Part shown: piece by piece, positions 18,926 to 30,085 of the stretch
Numbering within the stretch: the stretch's first letter is position 1
Layout: each line of letters begins with the position of its first letter
DNA from: Comamonas terrigena NBRC 13299
GTDB taxonomy: Bacteria; Pseudomonadota; Gammaproteobacteria; Burkholderiales; Burkholderiaceae_C
DNA length: 64,000 bases
Reading direction: 5' to 3'
Assembly: GCF_006740045.1 (NCBI RefSeq)
Contig: NZ_AP019749.1
Location: 2,251,001 to 2,315,000 of the forward strand
Notes under the pieces: generated by a model
What the model was told of the DNA's origin: nothing
Database searches by the model: none
Seen by the model: only the letters and a program-made list of their open reading frames with translations
Program-made: the position numbers and the translations under genes

Positions 18926-19381
18926 ATGGATGCTTTGGATCGAAAAATTCTGGCGGTATTGCAAACCAATGCACGCGCGAGCCTGCAGGAGGTGGGGCAG
19001 GCCGTCGGGCTGAGCGCTTCGCCATGCTGGAGCCGCATCAAGCGCATGGAGGAGGCTGGCGTGATCGAGGGCTACACCGTGCGCCTGAACCCCCAGGCGC
19101 TGGGTCTGGCCGACACGGTGCTGGTGATGGTCACGCTGGACAGCCATTCCGACAATACGCTGGAAAAATTTGGCGAAGTGCTGGCAACCATTCCCGAAGT
19201 GGTGGAAGCGCACCTGGTGTCTGGTGAGTACGACTATCTGCTGCGCGTTGTGGTCAAGGACACCCGCGATTACGAGCGTCTGCTGCGCGAAAAGCTCTAC
19301 AAGATCAAAGGCATACGCCACAGCCAGTCCAGCTTTGTGCTGCGTACGCTCAAGCGCTCCGACCTGCCCTTGGGCGTGTGA
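18926..19381 (+). CDS. Lrp/AsnC-family transcriptional regulator
   Basis: The 151-residue protein has an N-terminal winged HTH (LDRKILAVLQTNARASLQEVGQ, then SASPCWSRIKRMEEAGVI) and a RAM ligand-binding domain (VLVMVTLD, FGEVLATIPEVVEAHLVSGEYDYLLRVVV). The length and the GEYDYLLRV motif are typical of Lrp-type octameric regulators that sense amino acids. It stands alone with gloA divergent, so its target is uncertain. Confidence 0.92.
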   Translation: MDALDRKILAVLQTNARASLQEVGQAVGLSASPCWSRIKRMEEAGVIEGYTVRLNPQALGLADTVLVMVTLDSHSDNTLEKFGEVLATIPEVVEAHLVSGEYDYLLRVVVKDTRDYERLLREKLYKIKGIRHSQSSFVLRTLKRSDLPLGV

Positions 19382-19565
19382 AGGGCGGGGCGTGGGAGGC
19401 GGCTGCGCAGGCTTCAAGCCCAATCGGTTGCCAGCACCATCGGAGCTTGCCAGGCATGCTCACAAAAATTTGCAGAAACCGTTCGGCTTGTCATTGCTGG
19501 AGGGTGGGGGCTGTGCTGAAATGGCTGCGCGCCGGTCATCGGCGTGATTGCACACAACACACACC

Positions 19566-19838
19566 ATGAAAAACTGCATCGTTCTGTCCGCACTGGTTCT
19601 GGCTGCTTCGCTGGCATCTGCTGCCGACAAGGCTCCCACAGCCCAGCAAAACCTGATGGGCACCTGCAATACCGAAGCCGCTGGCAAGAAGGGTGATGAA
19701 CGCAAGGAGTTCATGAAGTCCTGCCTGTCCGACGGCAAGAAGCGCCAGCAGGAACGCATGAAGTCCTGCAATGCCGACGCCACCGGCAAGAAGGGCGACG
19801 AACGCAAGGCCTTCATGAGCGAATGCCTGAAGAAGTAA
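19566..19838 (+). CDS. psiF: PsiF-repeat secreted protein
   Basis: The 90-residue protein from ATG 19566 has a signal peptide ending ASAADK. It then has two copies of the PsiF repeat, each with two cysteines and the GKKGDERK core (CNTEAAGKKGDERKEFMKSC and CNADATGKKGDERKAFMSEC). E. coli PsiF is induced by phosphate starvation; its function is unknown. Small, lysine-rich and periplasmic. No operon partner. Confidence 0.85.
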   Translation: MKNCIVLSALVLAASLASAADKAPTAQQNLMGTCNTEAAGKKGDERKEFMKSCLSDGKKRQQERMKSCNADATGKKGDERKAFMSECLKK

Positions 19839-19896
19839 GCGGCGCAGTCGGCGCCTCTACGCCCCCCCACCGTATCAGCGGTTTTTCAGGGGGCGG

Positions 19897-21942
19897 CTAT
19901 TCTGTCGCCGGGGCGGGCGTGATGCCACTGCCCGCGGGCCTGACCGGGTGTTGTGCGAGGCGGGCAGCAGCCAGCAGAGTGGCCGCCGTGTGCCCCTGGC
20001 GCGGGTAAAGCGCCCAGCCACAGCTGGCGGACACCTGGATCACGATGGACGACAGTTCCACAGGCAGCTGCAGTGCACCGATCAGGCGGTTGCACATGAT
20101 GTGCAGCCCTTCCTCATCCTTCAGCCCTGCCAGCACCACGACCAGCTCATCACTGCGCCCCCGTGCCAGCGTGTCTTCGCCACGCAGGTAGCCGCGGATG
20201 CGGTAGGCCACCTTTTCCAGCAGCTCGTCCCCCACACTGCGCCCATGAATTTCATTGATGCGGTGGAAATGGTCGAAATCGATGCTGATCACTGCCAGCT
20301 GCGTGCTATTGCGTTTGGCCGAAGGGATGGCGTGGGCGATGTGCTCGATCAGCAGCAATTCATTGGGCAGACCGGTCACGCTGTCATAAAGGGCTTTGTG
20401 TTCCAGCGCCAGCTGGGCGCGGGGGTGGAGGCTGACATCGCTGATCACCGCCACATAGTGTGTCAGGCGCTTGTGCTCATTGAGCACCGCGGTCAAGGAC
20501 AGGCGCTGCGTCCAGTCACTGCCATCGGCGCGGGGCAGAACGACTTCACCTTGCCAGTTGCCATTGGCTGTGACCGCCTGCCAGATGGCCGGCATATTAA
20601 TGGCCGGCTTGGCACCCTGGTACAGCGCATCGAACGGCGTGTGTACACATTCTGCGCGCGACAAGCCGGTCAGATGGACAAAGGCCGGATTGGTTTCCAC
20701 TACCAGGTGGTTGGCGTCAATGATGGCAATGCCTTCGCAGGTGTGGTCAAACACGCTGGCGGCAATGCGCAGCTGTGCCTCGGTGCGTTTGCGCTCGGTC
20801 AGGTCATAGGCAAAGCCCACAAAGACCGGCCCGTCCGGGGTATCGGCCTGGCCGATGGACAGGCGCAGCGGGATATGGCGTCCATCCTTGTGCATGCCCA
20901 GCACTTCGCGGCCGGTGCCGACGATGCGCCGCTCACCGTTCTGGTGATAGCGTTCCAGATAGCCATCGTGTTGTTCCGCCAGAGCGGAGGGCATCAGCAG
21001 CTTCAGATTGCGGCCGATGATGTCGCTGGCTTTCCAGCCGAAGATCCGTTCGGCAGCGGGGTTGAAGCTTTGCACCAGACCCTGGCCATCGATGGTGATG
21101 ACGGCATCCACTGCGGTGCTGGCCATGGTCTGCAGACGTGACTCGCTGCGCTGCACCTGCAGCCACAGACCGCGGTAACGCAATGCAGCACTGGCCAGTG
21201 CCATCAGGCCGAACATCACTGCGCAGATACCGATGACCAGCAAGGCCAGGCCATGGCTGAAGCTGGTATCGTCCAGGCCCGGCTGCACGGTGTTCCCCAC
21301 AAAGCGGGCTGCCGACATGGAGATGTAGTGCATGCCCGTGATGGCCCCCCCCAGCACCACCGACGGCAGGACCAGCCGCTGCAAGATGGGGCTGTGGCTG
21401 CGATGGACCATGCGGTTCCATAGCACCAGTGCACTCACTGCCATGAGTATGGCAACGGCCAGCGAAGCGGCGAACAGCCAGGGGTCGTAGCGCAGATCGG
21501 CGGACATGTGCATGGCCGACATGCCGCTGTAGTGCATCAGCGCAATGCCCATCCCAACCACCACGCCGGCCGCCAGCAGCCGGAGCAGGCTGGACTGCGG
21601 GGCCAGCAGGTGGCGCAGCGCCAGCCAGGACGCAAACAGCCCGGGGAGCATGGATGCCAGGGTCACGCCCAGGTGGTAGTGCACATCCACCGGCAGCTCC
21701 AGGGCCAGCATGCCGATGAAATGCATGGACCAGATGCCCAGGCCCAGCGTGCCGCAGCCGCACAGCAGTGCCACCTGCCGTTGGAAGCGACCCGGAGCAT
21801 GCATGCCGGCCTGCACCAAGTACAGCGCCAGCACCGAGGCGGCAATCGCCACGGCAATCGACAGAATCACCAGCAAAGAGTCATGCCGCACATGCAGCAA
21901 ATGCTCCGGCTGGCCTTGCAGCAAAAAGAAATTCGAAAGCAA
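19897..21942 (-). CDS. MHYT-PAS-PAS-GGDEF sensor protein with degenerate GGDEF
   Basis: The MHYT domain has seven membrane helices with MHFIGM, MHYSGM and MHYISM repeats, proposed to bind copper and sense oxygen, CO or NO. Two PAS domains follow, then a GGDEF-like domain. Its opening LYDSVTGLPNELLL and DFDHFHRINEIHGRSVGDELL are normal. The active-site loop, however, reads RGRSDEL instead of GGDEF, so cyclase activity is doubtful; no EAL follows. The ATG at 21966 has no ribosome site. TTG at 21942 has AAGGAG five bases upstream and is preferred (about 681 residues). It may act as a cyclic-di-GMP or partner-binding receptor. Confidence 0.85.
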   Translation of the reverse strand: MLSNFFLLQGQPEHLLHVRHDSLLVILSIAVAIAASVLALYLVQAGMHAPGRFQRQVALLCGCGTLGLGIWSMHFIGMLALELPVDVHYHLGVTLASMLPGLFASWLALRHLLAPQSSLLRLLAAGVVVGMGIALMHYSGMSAMHMSADLRYDPWLFAASLAVAILMAVSALVLWNRMVHRSHSPILQRLVLPSVVLGGAITGMHYISMSAARFVGNTVQPGLDDTSFSHGLALLVIGICAVMFGLMALASAALRYRGLWLQVQRSESRLQTMASTAVDAVITIDGQGLVQSFNPAAERIFGWKASDIIGRNLKLLMPSALAEQHDGYLERYHQNGERRIVGTGREVLGMHKDGRHIPLRLSIGQADTPDGPVFVGFAYDLTERKRTEAQLRIAASVFDHTCEGIAIIDANHLVVETNPAFVHLTGLSRAECVHTPFDALYQGAKPAINMPAIWQAVTANGNWQGEVVLPRADGSDWTQRLSLTAVLNEHKRLTHYVAVISDVSLHPRAQLALEHKALYDSVTGLPNELLLIEHIAHAIPSAKRNSTQLAVISIDFDHFHRINEIHGRSVGDELLEKVAYRIRGYLRGEDTLARGRSDELVVVLAGLKDEEGLHIMCNRLIGALQLPVELSSIVIQVSASCGWALYPRQGHTAATLLAAARLAQHPVRPAGSGITPAPATE

Positions 21943-22206
21943 CGTGACTCCTTGGTGCAGTGGCATGTATGCGGCACGTGCAACGTGGCGTCCAGGTCCT
22001 GCAGCGCCGCACACAGCATGGCCCACACAGTGTCCACATGGCGGTGCGTGCGCGGGGCGCAGGACGGGACGTCGCTCGGCAGCAGCAGTGCCAGCTTAGG
22101 GCTGGGCAAGAAGGGCGCCAATCCCGCCGGGCCGAATGGATGCCCGAGATGACAATTGGTGGCATTTACCGCGGGACGATGCAGCCCACAGGCAAAAAGC
22201 AGTCTG

Positions 22207-22848
22207 TCAGGCGGCGGCGCGCAGACCGTTGCGGAAATGCAGCTGCATGGCCCGGCGCGCACCTTCGCTGTCGCGTTGGTGCAAGGCCTGGAGAATGTTG
22301 CGGTGCTCCTGCAGGCTGTCGTGGATGCGGCCGGTCTTAAACAGGGACTGGTGGCGGTTGAGTTTCATCACCTTGCGCAGGTCATCCACCACCTGGTTGC
22401 GCCAGCGGTTGTTGGCCACAGTGAGCAAGGCCATATGAAAACGCTCGTTGACGGCAAAGAAGTGCTCCGCATCGTCGACAGCGGCCTCCAGCTCATCGTG
22501 CAAGGCCTGCAGCTCTGCCAGCTGGGCAGGGGTGGCCAGGGTCGCAACCACGCCGGCCGCATCGCTCTCCAACAAGGAGAGCAGGTGGTACACGTCCTTG
22601 AGATCGGTCTCCGAGACCTCGGTCACATAGGCGCCGCGGCGAGGCTTCATGGTCACCAGGCCTTCGGCGGCCAGCACTTTCAACGCTTCGCGCAGCGGCG
22701 TGCGGCTGATGCCGAATTCCTCGGCGATCTTGAGCTCATCGATCCAGCTGCCGGGTTCCAGCGCACGTTGAAAAATGCGCTGCCGCAATTGTTCGGCAAC
22801 TTCAACATACAGAGCACGGGGAGTAAACAGGGCAGGGGAATGGGACAT
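22207..22848 (-). CDS. GntR/FadR-family regulator of the propionyl-CoA operon
   Basis: The 213-residue protein has a GntR winged HTH at residues 12-75 (ELKIAEEFGISRTPLREALKVLAAEGLV) and an all-helical FCD ligand domain at 85-205 (ESDAAGVVATL, NERFHMALL, EHRNILQALHQRD). It is transcribed divergently from scpA across 120 bases that contain a perfect palindrome (22894-22909). This is the usual layout of a local repressor responding to an acyl-CoA or organic acid intermediate. The target is inferred from position. Confidence 0.88.
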   Translation of the reverse strand: MSHSPALFTPRALYVEVAEQLRQRIFQRALEPGSWIDELKIAEEFGISRTPLREALKVLAAEGLVTMKPRRGAYVTEVSETDLKDVYHLLSLLESDAAGVVATLATPAQLAELQALHDELEAAVDDAEHFFAVNERFHMALLTVANNRWRNQVVDDLRKVMKLNRHQSLFKTGRIHDSLQEHRNILQALHQRDSEGARRAMQLHFRNGLRAAA

Positions 22849-22893
22849 GGGCCGCTAATTGTAAAGGCTCGTCAGTTTCGGTTCGGGTTGTGC

Positions 22894-22909
22894 ATTCATA
22901 ATTATGAAT
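22894..22909. promoter_or_regulatory. 16-base palindrome between gntR and scpA, candidate operator
   Basis: ATTCATAATTATGAAT is perfectly self-complementary and centred in the divergent promoter region, 60 bases before the scpA ATG. Its size and symmetry fit a GntR/FCD dimer site. It overlaps the AT-rich region where a promoter is expected. Confidence 0.55.
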
Positions 22910-22968
22910 AATGTACACTCTCGCGCATTGAGCGATTCACTGCAACCTTTTTTGGATCATCGTTTCCC

Positions 22969-25155
22969 ATGAGCCACGATTCCCAAGCCGCGCAGGGCGC
23001 AGCCCAGCCTGACGATTTCACCCAATCCAGCCTGAAAGACTGGGCCAAGGCCGCTGCCAAGGCGGCTCCTGGCGGCGATGTGGAAGCCCTGAACTGGGTG
23101 ACGCCGGATGGCATCACGGTCAAGCCCTTGTATACGGCCGAGGACACGGCGGCCTTGCCCTATACCAATACGCTGCCGGGTTTCGAGCCCTATATCCGCG
23201 GCCCCCAGGCCACCATGTATGCCGGCCGCCCCTGGACGATCCGCCAGTACGCAGGCTTTTCTACCGCCGAAGAGTCCAACGCCTTCTACCGCAAGGCACT
23301 GGCAGCCGGTGGTCAAGGCGTGTCGGTGGCTTTCGATCTGGCCACGCACCGCGGCTACGACTCCGACCATCCCCGCGTGACCGGAGATGTGGGCAAGGCC
23401 GGGGTGGCGATTGATTCGGTCGAGGACATGAAGGTGCTGTTCGACCAGATCCCCCTGGACAAGGTGTCCGTCTCCATGACCATGAACGGTGCCGTGCTGC
23501 CGGTGCTGGCCGGCTACGTGGTGGCGGCAGAAGAGCAGGGCGTGAGCCAGGACCAGCTGGCCGGAACGATTCAGAACGACATTCTGAAAGAGTTCATGGT
23601 GCGCAACACCTATATCTACCCGCCCAAGCCTTCGATGAAGATCATCGGCGACATCATCGAGTACACGAGCCAGAACATGCCCAAGTTCAACTCGATCTCG
23701 ATTTCGGGTTACCACATGCAGGAAGCCGGCGCCAACCAGGCGCTGGAGATGGCCTTCACGCTGGCAGACGGCAAGGAATATGTGAAAACAGCCATTGCCA
23801 AGGGCATGGACGTGGATGCGTTTGCTGGTCGCCTGTCCTTCTTCTGGGCCGTGGGCATGAACTTCTACCTGGAAGTAGCCAAGATGCGTGCCGCGCGCCT
23901 GCTGTGGTGCCGCATCATGAAGGGCTTCGATGCCAAGAATCCCAAGAGCCTGATGCTGCGCACACACAGCCAGACCTCGGGCTGGTCGCTGACGGAGCAG
24001 GACCCCTACAACAACGTGGTGCGCACCACGATCGAAGCCATGGCCGCCGTGTTTGGTGGCACCCAGTCCCTGCACACCAATGCACTGGACGAGGCGATTG
24101 CCTTGCCCACGGAATTTTCTGCCCGCATTGCCCGCAACACCCAGCTGATCATCCAGGAAGAAACCCACATCACCAATGTGATCGACCCCTGGGCGGGTTC
24201 TTACATGATGGAAAAGCTGACCCAGGAAATGGCTGACAAGGCCTGGGCCATCATCGAGGAAGTGGACGCCATGGGCGGCATGACGGCCGCCGTGGATTCC
24301 GGTTGGGCCAAGCTCAAGATCGAAGCCGCGGCAGCCGAAAAACAGGCCCGCATCGACTCCGGCAAGGAAGTCATTGTCGGCGTCAACAAGTACAAGCTGG
24401 CCAAGGAAGATCCGGTCGACATTCTGGAAGTGGACAACGTCAAGGTGCGTGACAGCCAGATTGCCAGCCTGAAGAACATCAAGGCCAAACGCGACCAGCA
24501 GGCGGTGGATGCGGCCCTGGCCGCGCTCACGGCAGCAGCAGACACCGGCCACGGCAATCTGCTGGACCTGTCCATCAAGGCCGTGCGCCTGCGCGCCACG
24601 GTGGGTGAAATCTCCGACGCGCTGGAAAAGTCCTTTGGCCGCCACCGCGCCGATACGCAAAAGGTGACCGGTGTGTACGCTGCCGCTTACGACTCGGCCG
24701 AAGGCTGGGACAAGCTCAAGGAAGAGATCAACACCGCTTCCGGCGCCCTGGGCCGCCGTCCCCGCGTGATGATCGCCAAGCTGGGCCAGGACGGCCATGA
24801 CCGTGGGGCCAAGGTGGTGGCCACCGCCTTTGCCGACCTGGGCTTTGACGTGGACATGGGTCCGCTGTTCCAGACGCCCGAAGAGTGTGCCCGCCAGGCC
24901 ATCGAAAACGATGTGCACGCCGTGGGTGTGTCCACGCTGGCAGCCGGCCACAAGACCCTGGTGCCGGCCATCATTGCCGAATTGAAAAAGCAGGGCGCGG
25001 ACGACATCATCGTCTTCGTCGGCGGGGTGATCCCGGCCCAGGACTACGACTACCTGTTCAACGCCGGCGTCAAGGGGGTGTATGGCCCCGGCACGCCAAT
25101 CCCTGCCAGCGCCAAGCATGTGCTGGAGCAGATCAAGCAGGCCCACAACCTGTAA
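22969..25155 (+). CDS. scpA: Methylmalonyl-CoA mutase, single-chain
   Basis: The 728-residue protein has an N-terminal TIM barrel (residues about 50-560; [37 protein letters not shown]) and a C-terminal cobalamin domain. The base-off/His-on signature GQDGHDRG supplies the lower axial ligand His610. It interconverts methylmalonyl-CoA and succinyl-CoA with adenosylcobalamin. It is first in the operon scpA-meaB-pccB-pccA, which takes propionyl-CoA into the TCA cycle. The length equals the large subunit of heterodimeric mutases, and no small subunit is present, as in the homodimeric (Sbm/ScpA) type. Confidence 0.96.
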   Translation: MSHDSQAAQGAAQPDDFTQSSLKDWAKAAAKAAPGGDVEALNWVTPDGITVKPLYTAEDTAALPYTNTLPGFEPYIRGPQATMYAGRPWTIRQYAGFSTAEESNAFYRKALAAGGQGVSVAFDLATHRGYDSDHPRVTGDVGKAGVAIDSVEDMKVLFDQIPLDKVSVSMTMNGAVLPVLAGYVVAAEEQGVSQDQLAGTIQNDILKEFMVRNTYIYPPKPSMKIIGDIIEYTSQNMPKFNSISISGYHMQEAGANQALEMAFTLADGKEYVKTAIAKGMDVDAFAGRLSFFWAVGMNFYLEVAKMRAARLLWCRIMKGFDAKNPKSLMLRTHSQTSGWSLTEQDPYNNVVRTTIEAMAAVFGGTQSLHTNALDEAIALPTEFSARIARNTQLIIQEETHITNVIDPWAGSYMMEKLTQEMADKAWAIIEEVDAMGGMTAAVDSGWAKLKIEAAAAEKQARIDSGKEVIVGVNKYKLAKEDPVDILEVDNVKVRDSQIASLKNIKAKRDQQAVDAALAALTAAADTGHGNLLDLSIKAVRLRATVGEISDALEKSFGRHRADTQKVTGVYAAAYDSAEGWDKLKEEINTASGALGRRPRVMIAKLGQDGHDRGAKVVATAFADLGFDVDMGPLFQTPEECARQAIENDVHAVGVSTLAAGHKTLVPAIIAELKKQGADDIIVFVGGVIPAQDYDYLFNAGVKGVYGPGTPIPASAKHVLEQIKQAHNL

Positions 25156-25194
25156 TCTGTCGCTGATACCGAGACAGAGCAAAGGCGATCTGCT

Positions 25195-26205
25195 GTGACC
25201 CCTGAGCAAATGCAAGACGGCATTCTGCGCGGCAATCCTGCCGTGCGGCGCCGCGCCATGGCCAAGGCCATCACCTTGCTGGAATCCTCGCGCCCCGACC
25301 ACCGGGAGCAGGCCGATGGCTTGCTTACGGCCCTGCTGCCGCACACCGGCAAGGCATTCCGCCTGGGCATCAGCGGTGTGCCCGGCGTGGGCAAGTCCAC
25401 CTTCATCGAAGCCCTGGGCCTGTACCTGATCGGGCAGGGGCTGAAGGTGGCGGTGCTGGCCATCGACCCGTCGTCCACCGTCTCCGGTGGCTCCATCCTG
25501 GGGGACAAGACCCGCATGGAGCAGCTGTCGATGCGGCTGGAAGCCTATATCCGTCCCAGCCCGTCCAGCGGCACCCTGGGGGGGGTGGCAGAGAAGACCC
25601 GCGAAGCCATGCTGGTCTGCGAGGCCGCAGGCTACGACGTGGTGATCGTCGAAACCGTGGGCGTGGGCCAGAGCGAGATTGCCGTACACGGCATGACCGA
25701 CATGTTCTGCGTGCTGCAGCTACCCAATGCGGGCGACGATCTGCAGGCGATCAAGAAAGGCGTGATGGAGCTGGCGGACCTGGTGGTCATCAACAAGGCT
25801 GATATCGACCCCAACGCCGCAACGCGGGCGCAGGCACAGATCACATCCAGCCTGCGGCTGCTGGGCATGCATGGCAATCCCGACCACGCCAGCACCGGCG
25901 CACTGTGGCAGCCGCGGGTGCTGCAGATCAGCGCCTTGCTGGGGCAGGGGGTGGAAGGCTTCTGGGCAGCGGTTTCCAGCTTCCAGGACCTGCAGACCCG
26001 CAACGGTCGTCTGGCACAGCGCCGCGAAAAGCAGTCGCTGGCCTGGATGTGGGAGCGCATCGACTTTGGCCTCAAGCAGGCTTTTCGCCAACACCCGCAG
26101 GTGCAGGCACTGCTTCCTGCCCTGCAGGCCGATGTGGCCGCGGGGCGCATTGCGGCCAGCACGGCAGCAAGACATCTGCTGTCTGCGCAATCCAGTAGTG
26201 CGTAG
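25195..26205 (+). CDS. meaB: Methylmalonyl-CoA mutase GTPase chaperone MeaB
   Basis: The 336-residue G3E-type GTPase has Walker A GVPGVGKST at residues 61-69, the switch segment IVETVGVGQSE and the base-specificity motif NKAD. MeaB loads and protects adenosylcobalamin in the mutase and ejects inactivated cofactor. It starts with GTG at 25195, 39 bases after scpA. AAAGG upstream is a usable ribosome site. Older annotations call the family ArgK, but the mutase context settles the role. Confidence 0.94.
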   Translation: MTPEQMQDGILRGNPAVRRRAMAKAITLLESSRPDHREQADGLLTALLPHTGKAFRLGISGVPGVGKSTFIEALGLYLIGQGLKVAVLAIDPSSTVSGGSILGDKTRMEQLSMRLEAYIRPSPSSGTLGGVAEKTREAMLVCEAAGYDVVIVETVGVGQSEIAVHGMTDMFCVLQLPNAGDDLQAIKKGVMELADLVVINKADIDPNAATRAQAQITSSLRLLGMHGNPDHASTGALWQPRVLQISALLGQGVEGFWAAVSSFQDLQTRNGRLAQRREKQSLAWMWERIDFGLKQAFRQHPQVQALLPALQADVAAGRIAASTAARHLLSAQSSSA

Positions 26206-26281
26206 ACAGCCCAACCGAATCGCAGCAGACGCCGCACAGGCCGAGCGAGACACACAACCCAAATCACGTTAGAGGACAAGC

Positions 26282-27817
<1,536 letters not shown>

Positions 27818-27847
27818 GAAGAACAAGAACCAGGAGAACTACACACC

Positions 27848-29896
27848 ATGTTTACCAAGATCCTGATTGCCAACCGCGGCGAAATCGCCTGCCGCGTGAT
27901 CGCCACCGCCCGCAAGATGGGCATCCAGACCGTGGCGGTCTATTCCGACGCCGACAAGGATGCCCGCCATGTGAAGCTGGCCGACGAGGCCGTGCACATT
28001 GGCGCCGCGCCCAGCCGGGAGTCCTATCTGCTGGGCGACCGCATCATCGCCGCCTGCAAATCCACCGGTGCCCAGGCCGTGCACCCCGGCTACGGTTTCC
28101 TGTCGGAAAACGAAGCCTTTGCCAAGCGCTGCGAAGACGAGGGCATCGCCTTCATCGGCCCCAAGGCGCATTCGATTGCGGCCATGGGAGACAAGATTGC
28201 CTCCAAGAAGCTGGCCGGTGAGGCCCAGGTCAATACCATCCCGGGCTACAACGACGCCATCGAGAATGCGGAAAAGGCCGTCGGCATTGCCCAGGGCATC
28301 GGCTATCCGGTGATGATCAAGGCTTCCGCTGGCGGCGGTGGCAAGGGCCTGCGCGTGGCCTACAACGACAAGGAGGCACTGGAAGGCTTTACCGCCTGCC
28401 AGAACGAAGCCCGCAACAGCTTTGGCGATGACCGCATCTTCATCGAGAAGTTTGTGCAGGAGCCGCGCCACATCGAAATCCAGATCCTGGGCGACAGCCA
28501 CGGCAATGTGGTGTACCTGAACGAGCGCGAATGCTCCATCCAGCGCCGCCACCAGAAGGTGATCGAAGAGGCGCCCAGCCCCTTCATCAGCGACGCCACC
28601 CGCAAGGCGATGGGCGAGCAGGCCGTGGCCCTGGCCAAGGCCGTGAAGTACCAAAGCGCCGGCACCGTGGAGTTTGTGGTCGGCAAGGACCAGGATTTTT
28701 ACTTCCTGGAAATGAACACCCGCCTGCAGGTGGAACATCCCGTGACCGAATGCATCACCGGCCTGGACCTGGTGGAGCAGATGATCCGCGTGGCCGCCGG
28801 TGAAAAGCTGGCTTTTACCCAGACGGACGTGAAGCGCGACGGCTGGGCCATCGAGTGCCGCATCAACGCCGAAGACCCGTTCCGCAACTTCCTGCCTTCG
28901 ACCGGCCGCCTGGTGCGTTTTCAGCCCCCCGAGCAGACCATGTGGCAGGCCAACACCCAGAGCCTGCAGGGCGTGCGCGTGGACACCGGCGTGTTCGAAG
29001 GCGGCGAGATCCCGATGTTCTACGACTCGATGATCGCCAAGCTCATCGTGCACGGCAAGGACCGCAACGACGCCATTGCCAAGATGCGTGAAGCCCTGAA
29101 CGGCTTTGCCATCCGCGGCATCAGCTCGAACATTCCGTTCCAGGCGGCGCTGCTGGCACACCCGGATTTCGTCTCGGGCAAGTTCAATACTGGCTTCATC
29201 GCCCAGCACTATGCCCACGGCTTCCATGCCGAAGACGTGCCGCACGCCGATCCGGACTTCTTGGTCGCACTGGCCATGTTCCGCAACCGCCGCTACCGCG
29301 CTCGGGCATCGACCATCACCGGTCAGATGCAGGGCCACCAGGTGCATGTGGGCCACCAGTACACGGCGGTGATACTGGGTGGAGAAGGCAAGCACCAGTA
29401 CGTGAGCGGAGAGGTGACTGACTTTGACGCAGAAGCCCGTGTATGCAACGTGGTGGTCAACGGCAAGACCTACGAGATGCGCAGCAACGCCGACATCCGT
29501 GACTTGGTGGTGCGGGGCAGTTGCAACGGCAAGCCCTTCACCTGCCAGATCGAGCGCGGCACGGCCAAGAACCCGTTGGCTCTGCGTGTGATCCACAACG
29601 GCACGCAAGCCGACGTGCTGGTGCTATCGCCCAAGGGCGCCACACTGCACCAGCTCATGCCCTACAAGGCTCCGCCAGATCTGTCCAAGTTCCTGCTCTC
29701 GCCCATGCCCGGACTGCTGGTCGACGTGGCAGTGCAACCCGGTCAGAAGGTGCAAGCCGGTGAAAAGCTGGCGGTCATCGAAGCCATGAAGATGGAGAAT
29801 ATCCTGTTTGCCGTACAGGACGGCGTGGTGAGCAAGATCAGCGCCGCCAAGGGCGATTCGCTGGCCGTGGACGACATCATTCTGGAATTCGAATGA
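27848..29896 (+). CDS. pccA: Propionyl-CoA carboxylase alpha (biotin carboxylase / biotin carrier) subunit
   Basis: The 682-residue protein has the biotin carboxylase N-domain (ILIANRGEIACRVIATARKMG), the ATP-grasp glycine loop KASAGGGGKGLR and MNTRLQVEHPVTE. The PCC-specific middle (BT) domain precedes a C-terminal biotinyl domain in which Lys648 of E-A-M-K-M is biotinylated. It carboxylates its own biotin with bicarbonate and ATP. The ribosome site is AGGAG. It completes the operon; a hairpin with a short T-run follows at 29959. Confidence 0.95.
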   Translation: MFTKILIANRGEIACRVIATARKMGIQTVAVYSDADKDARHVKLADEAVHIGAAPSRESYLLGDRIIAACKSTGAQAVHPGYGFLSENEAFAKRCEDEGIAFIGPKAHSIAAMGDKIASKKLAGEAQVNTIPGYNDAIENAEKAVGIAQGIGYPVMIKASAGGGGKGLRVAYNDKEALEGFTACQNEARNSFGDDRIFIEKFVQEPRHIEIQILGDSHGNVVYLNERECSIQRRHQKVIEEAPSPFISDATRKAMGEQAVALAKAVKYQSAGTVEFVVGKDQDFYFLEMNTRLQVEHPVTECITGLDLVEQMIRVAAGEKLAFTQTDVKRDGWAIECRINAEDPFRNFLPSTGRLVRFQPPEQTMWQANTQSLQGVRVDTGVFEGGEIPMFYDSMIAKLIVHGKDRNDAIAKMREALNGFAIRGISSNIPFQAALLAHPDFVSGKFNTGFIAQHYAHGFHAEDVPHADPDFLVALAMFRNRRYRARASTITGQMQGHQVHVGHQYTAVILGGEGKHQYVSGEVTDFDAEARVCNVVVNGKTYEMRSNADIRDLVVRGSCNGKPFTCQIERGTAKNPLALRVIHNGTQADVLVLSPKGATLHQLMPYKAPPDLSKFLLSPMPGLLVDVAVQPGQKVQAGEKLAVIEAMKMENILFAVQDGVVSKISAAKGDSLAVDDIILEFE

Positions 29897-29958
29897 TGGC
29901 GGCAGACGTGGCAGTGCCGACATGGCGTTGCGCCGCCACGCTCTGGTCTGTGTGATGG

Positions 29959-29988
29959 GCCCGCGTGGTTGGTGCCGCGCGGGCTTTT
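29959..29988 (+). terminator. Probable terminator after pccA
   Basis: A GCCCGCG / CGCGGGC stem with a 12-base loop is followed by TTTT, 60 bases past the pccA stop. Confidence 0.6.
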
Positions 29989-30085
29989 CATCAGGCACAC
30001 TCGGAAGGTAACAACTGGTTGCAGTTAAGCTCTGCAATATCCGTCAAAACCACCTTCCGCGCACCCGGTACTTGCGCATGCAGCT

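Noticed and set aside
22957..25689. 910-codon minus-strand ORF opposite scpA-meaB
   Set aside because: It lies antisense to two clearly functional genes. It is an artefact of GC-rich codon bias, with no domain pattern.
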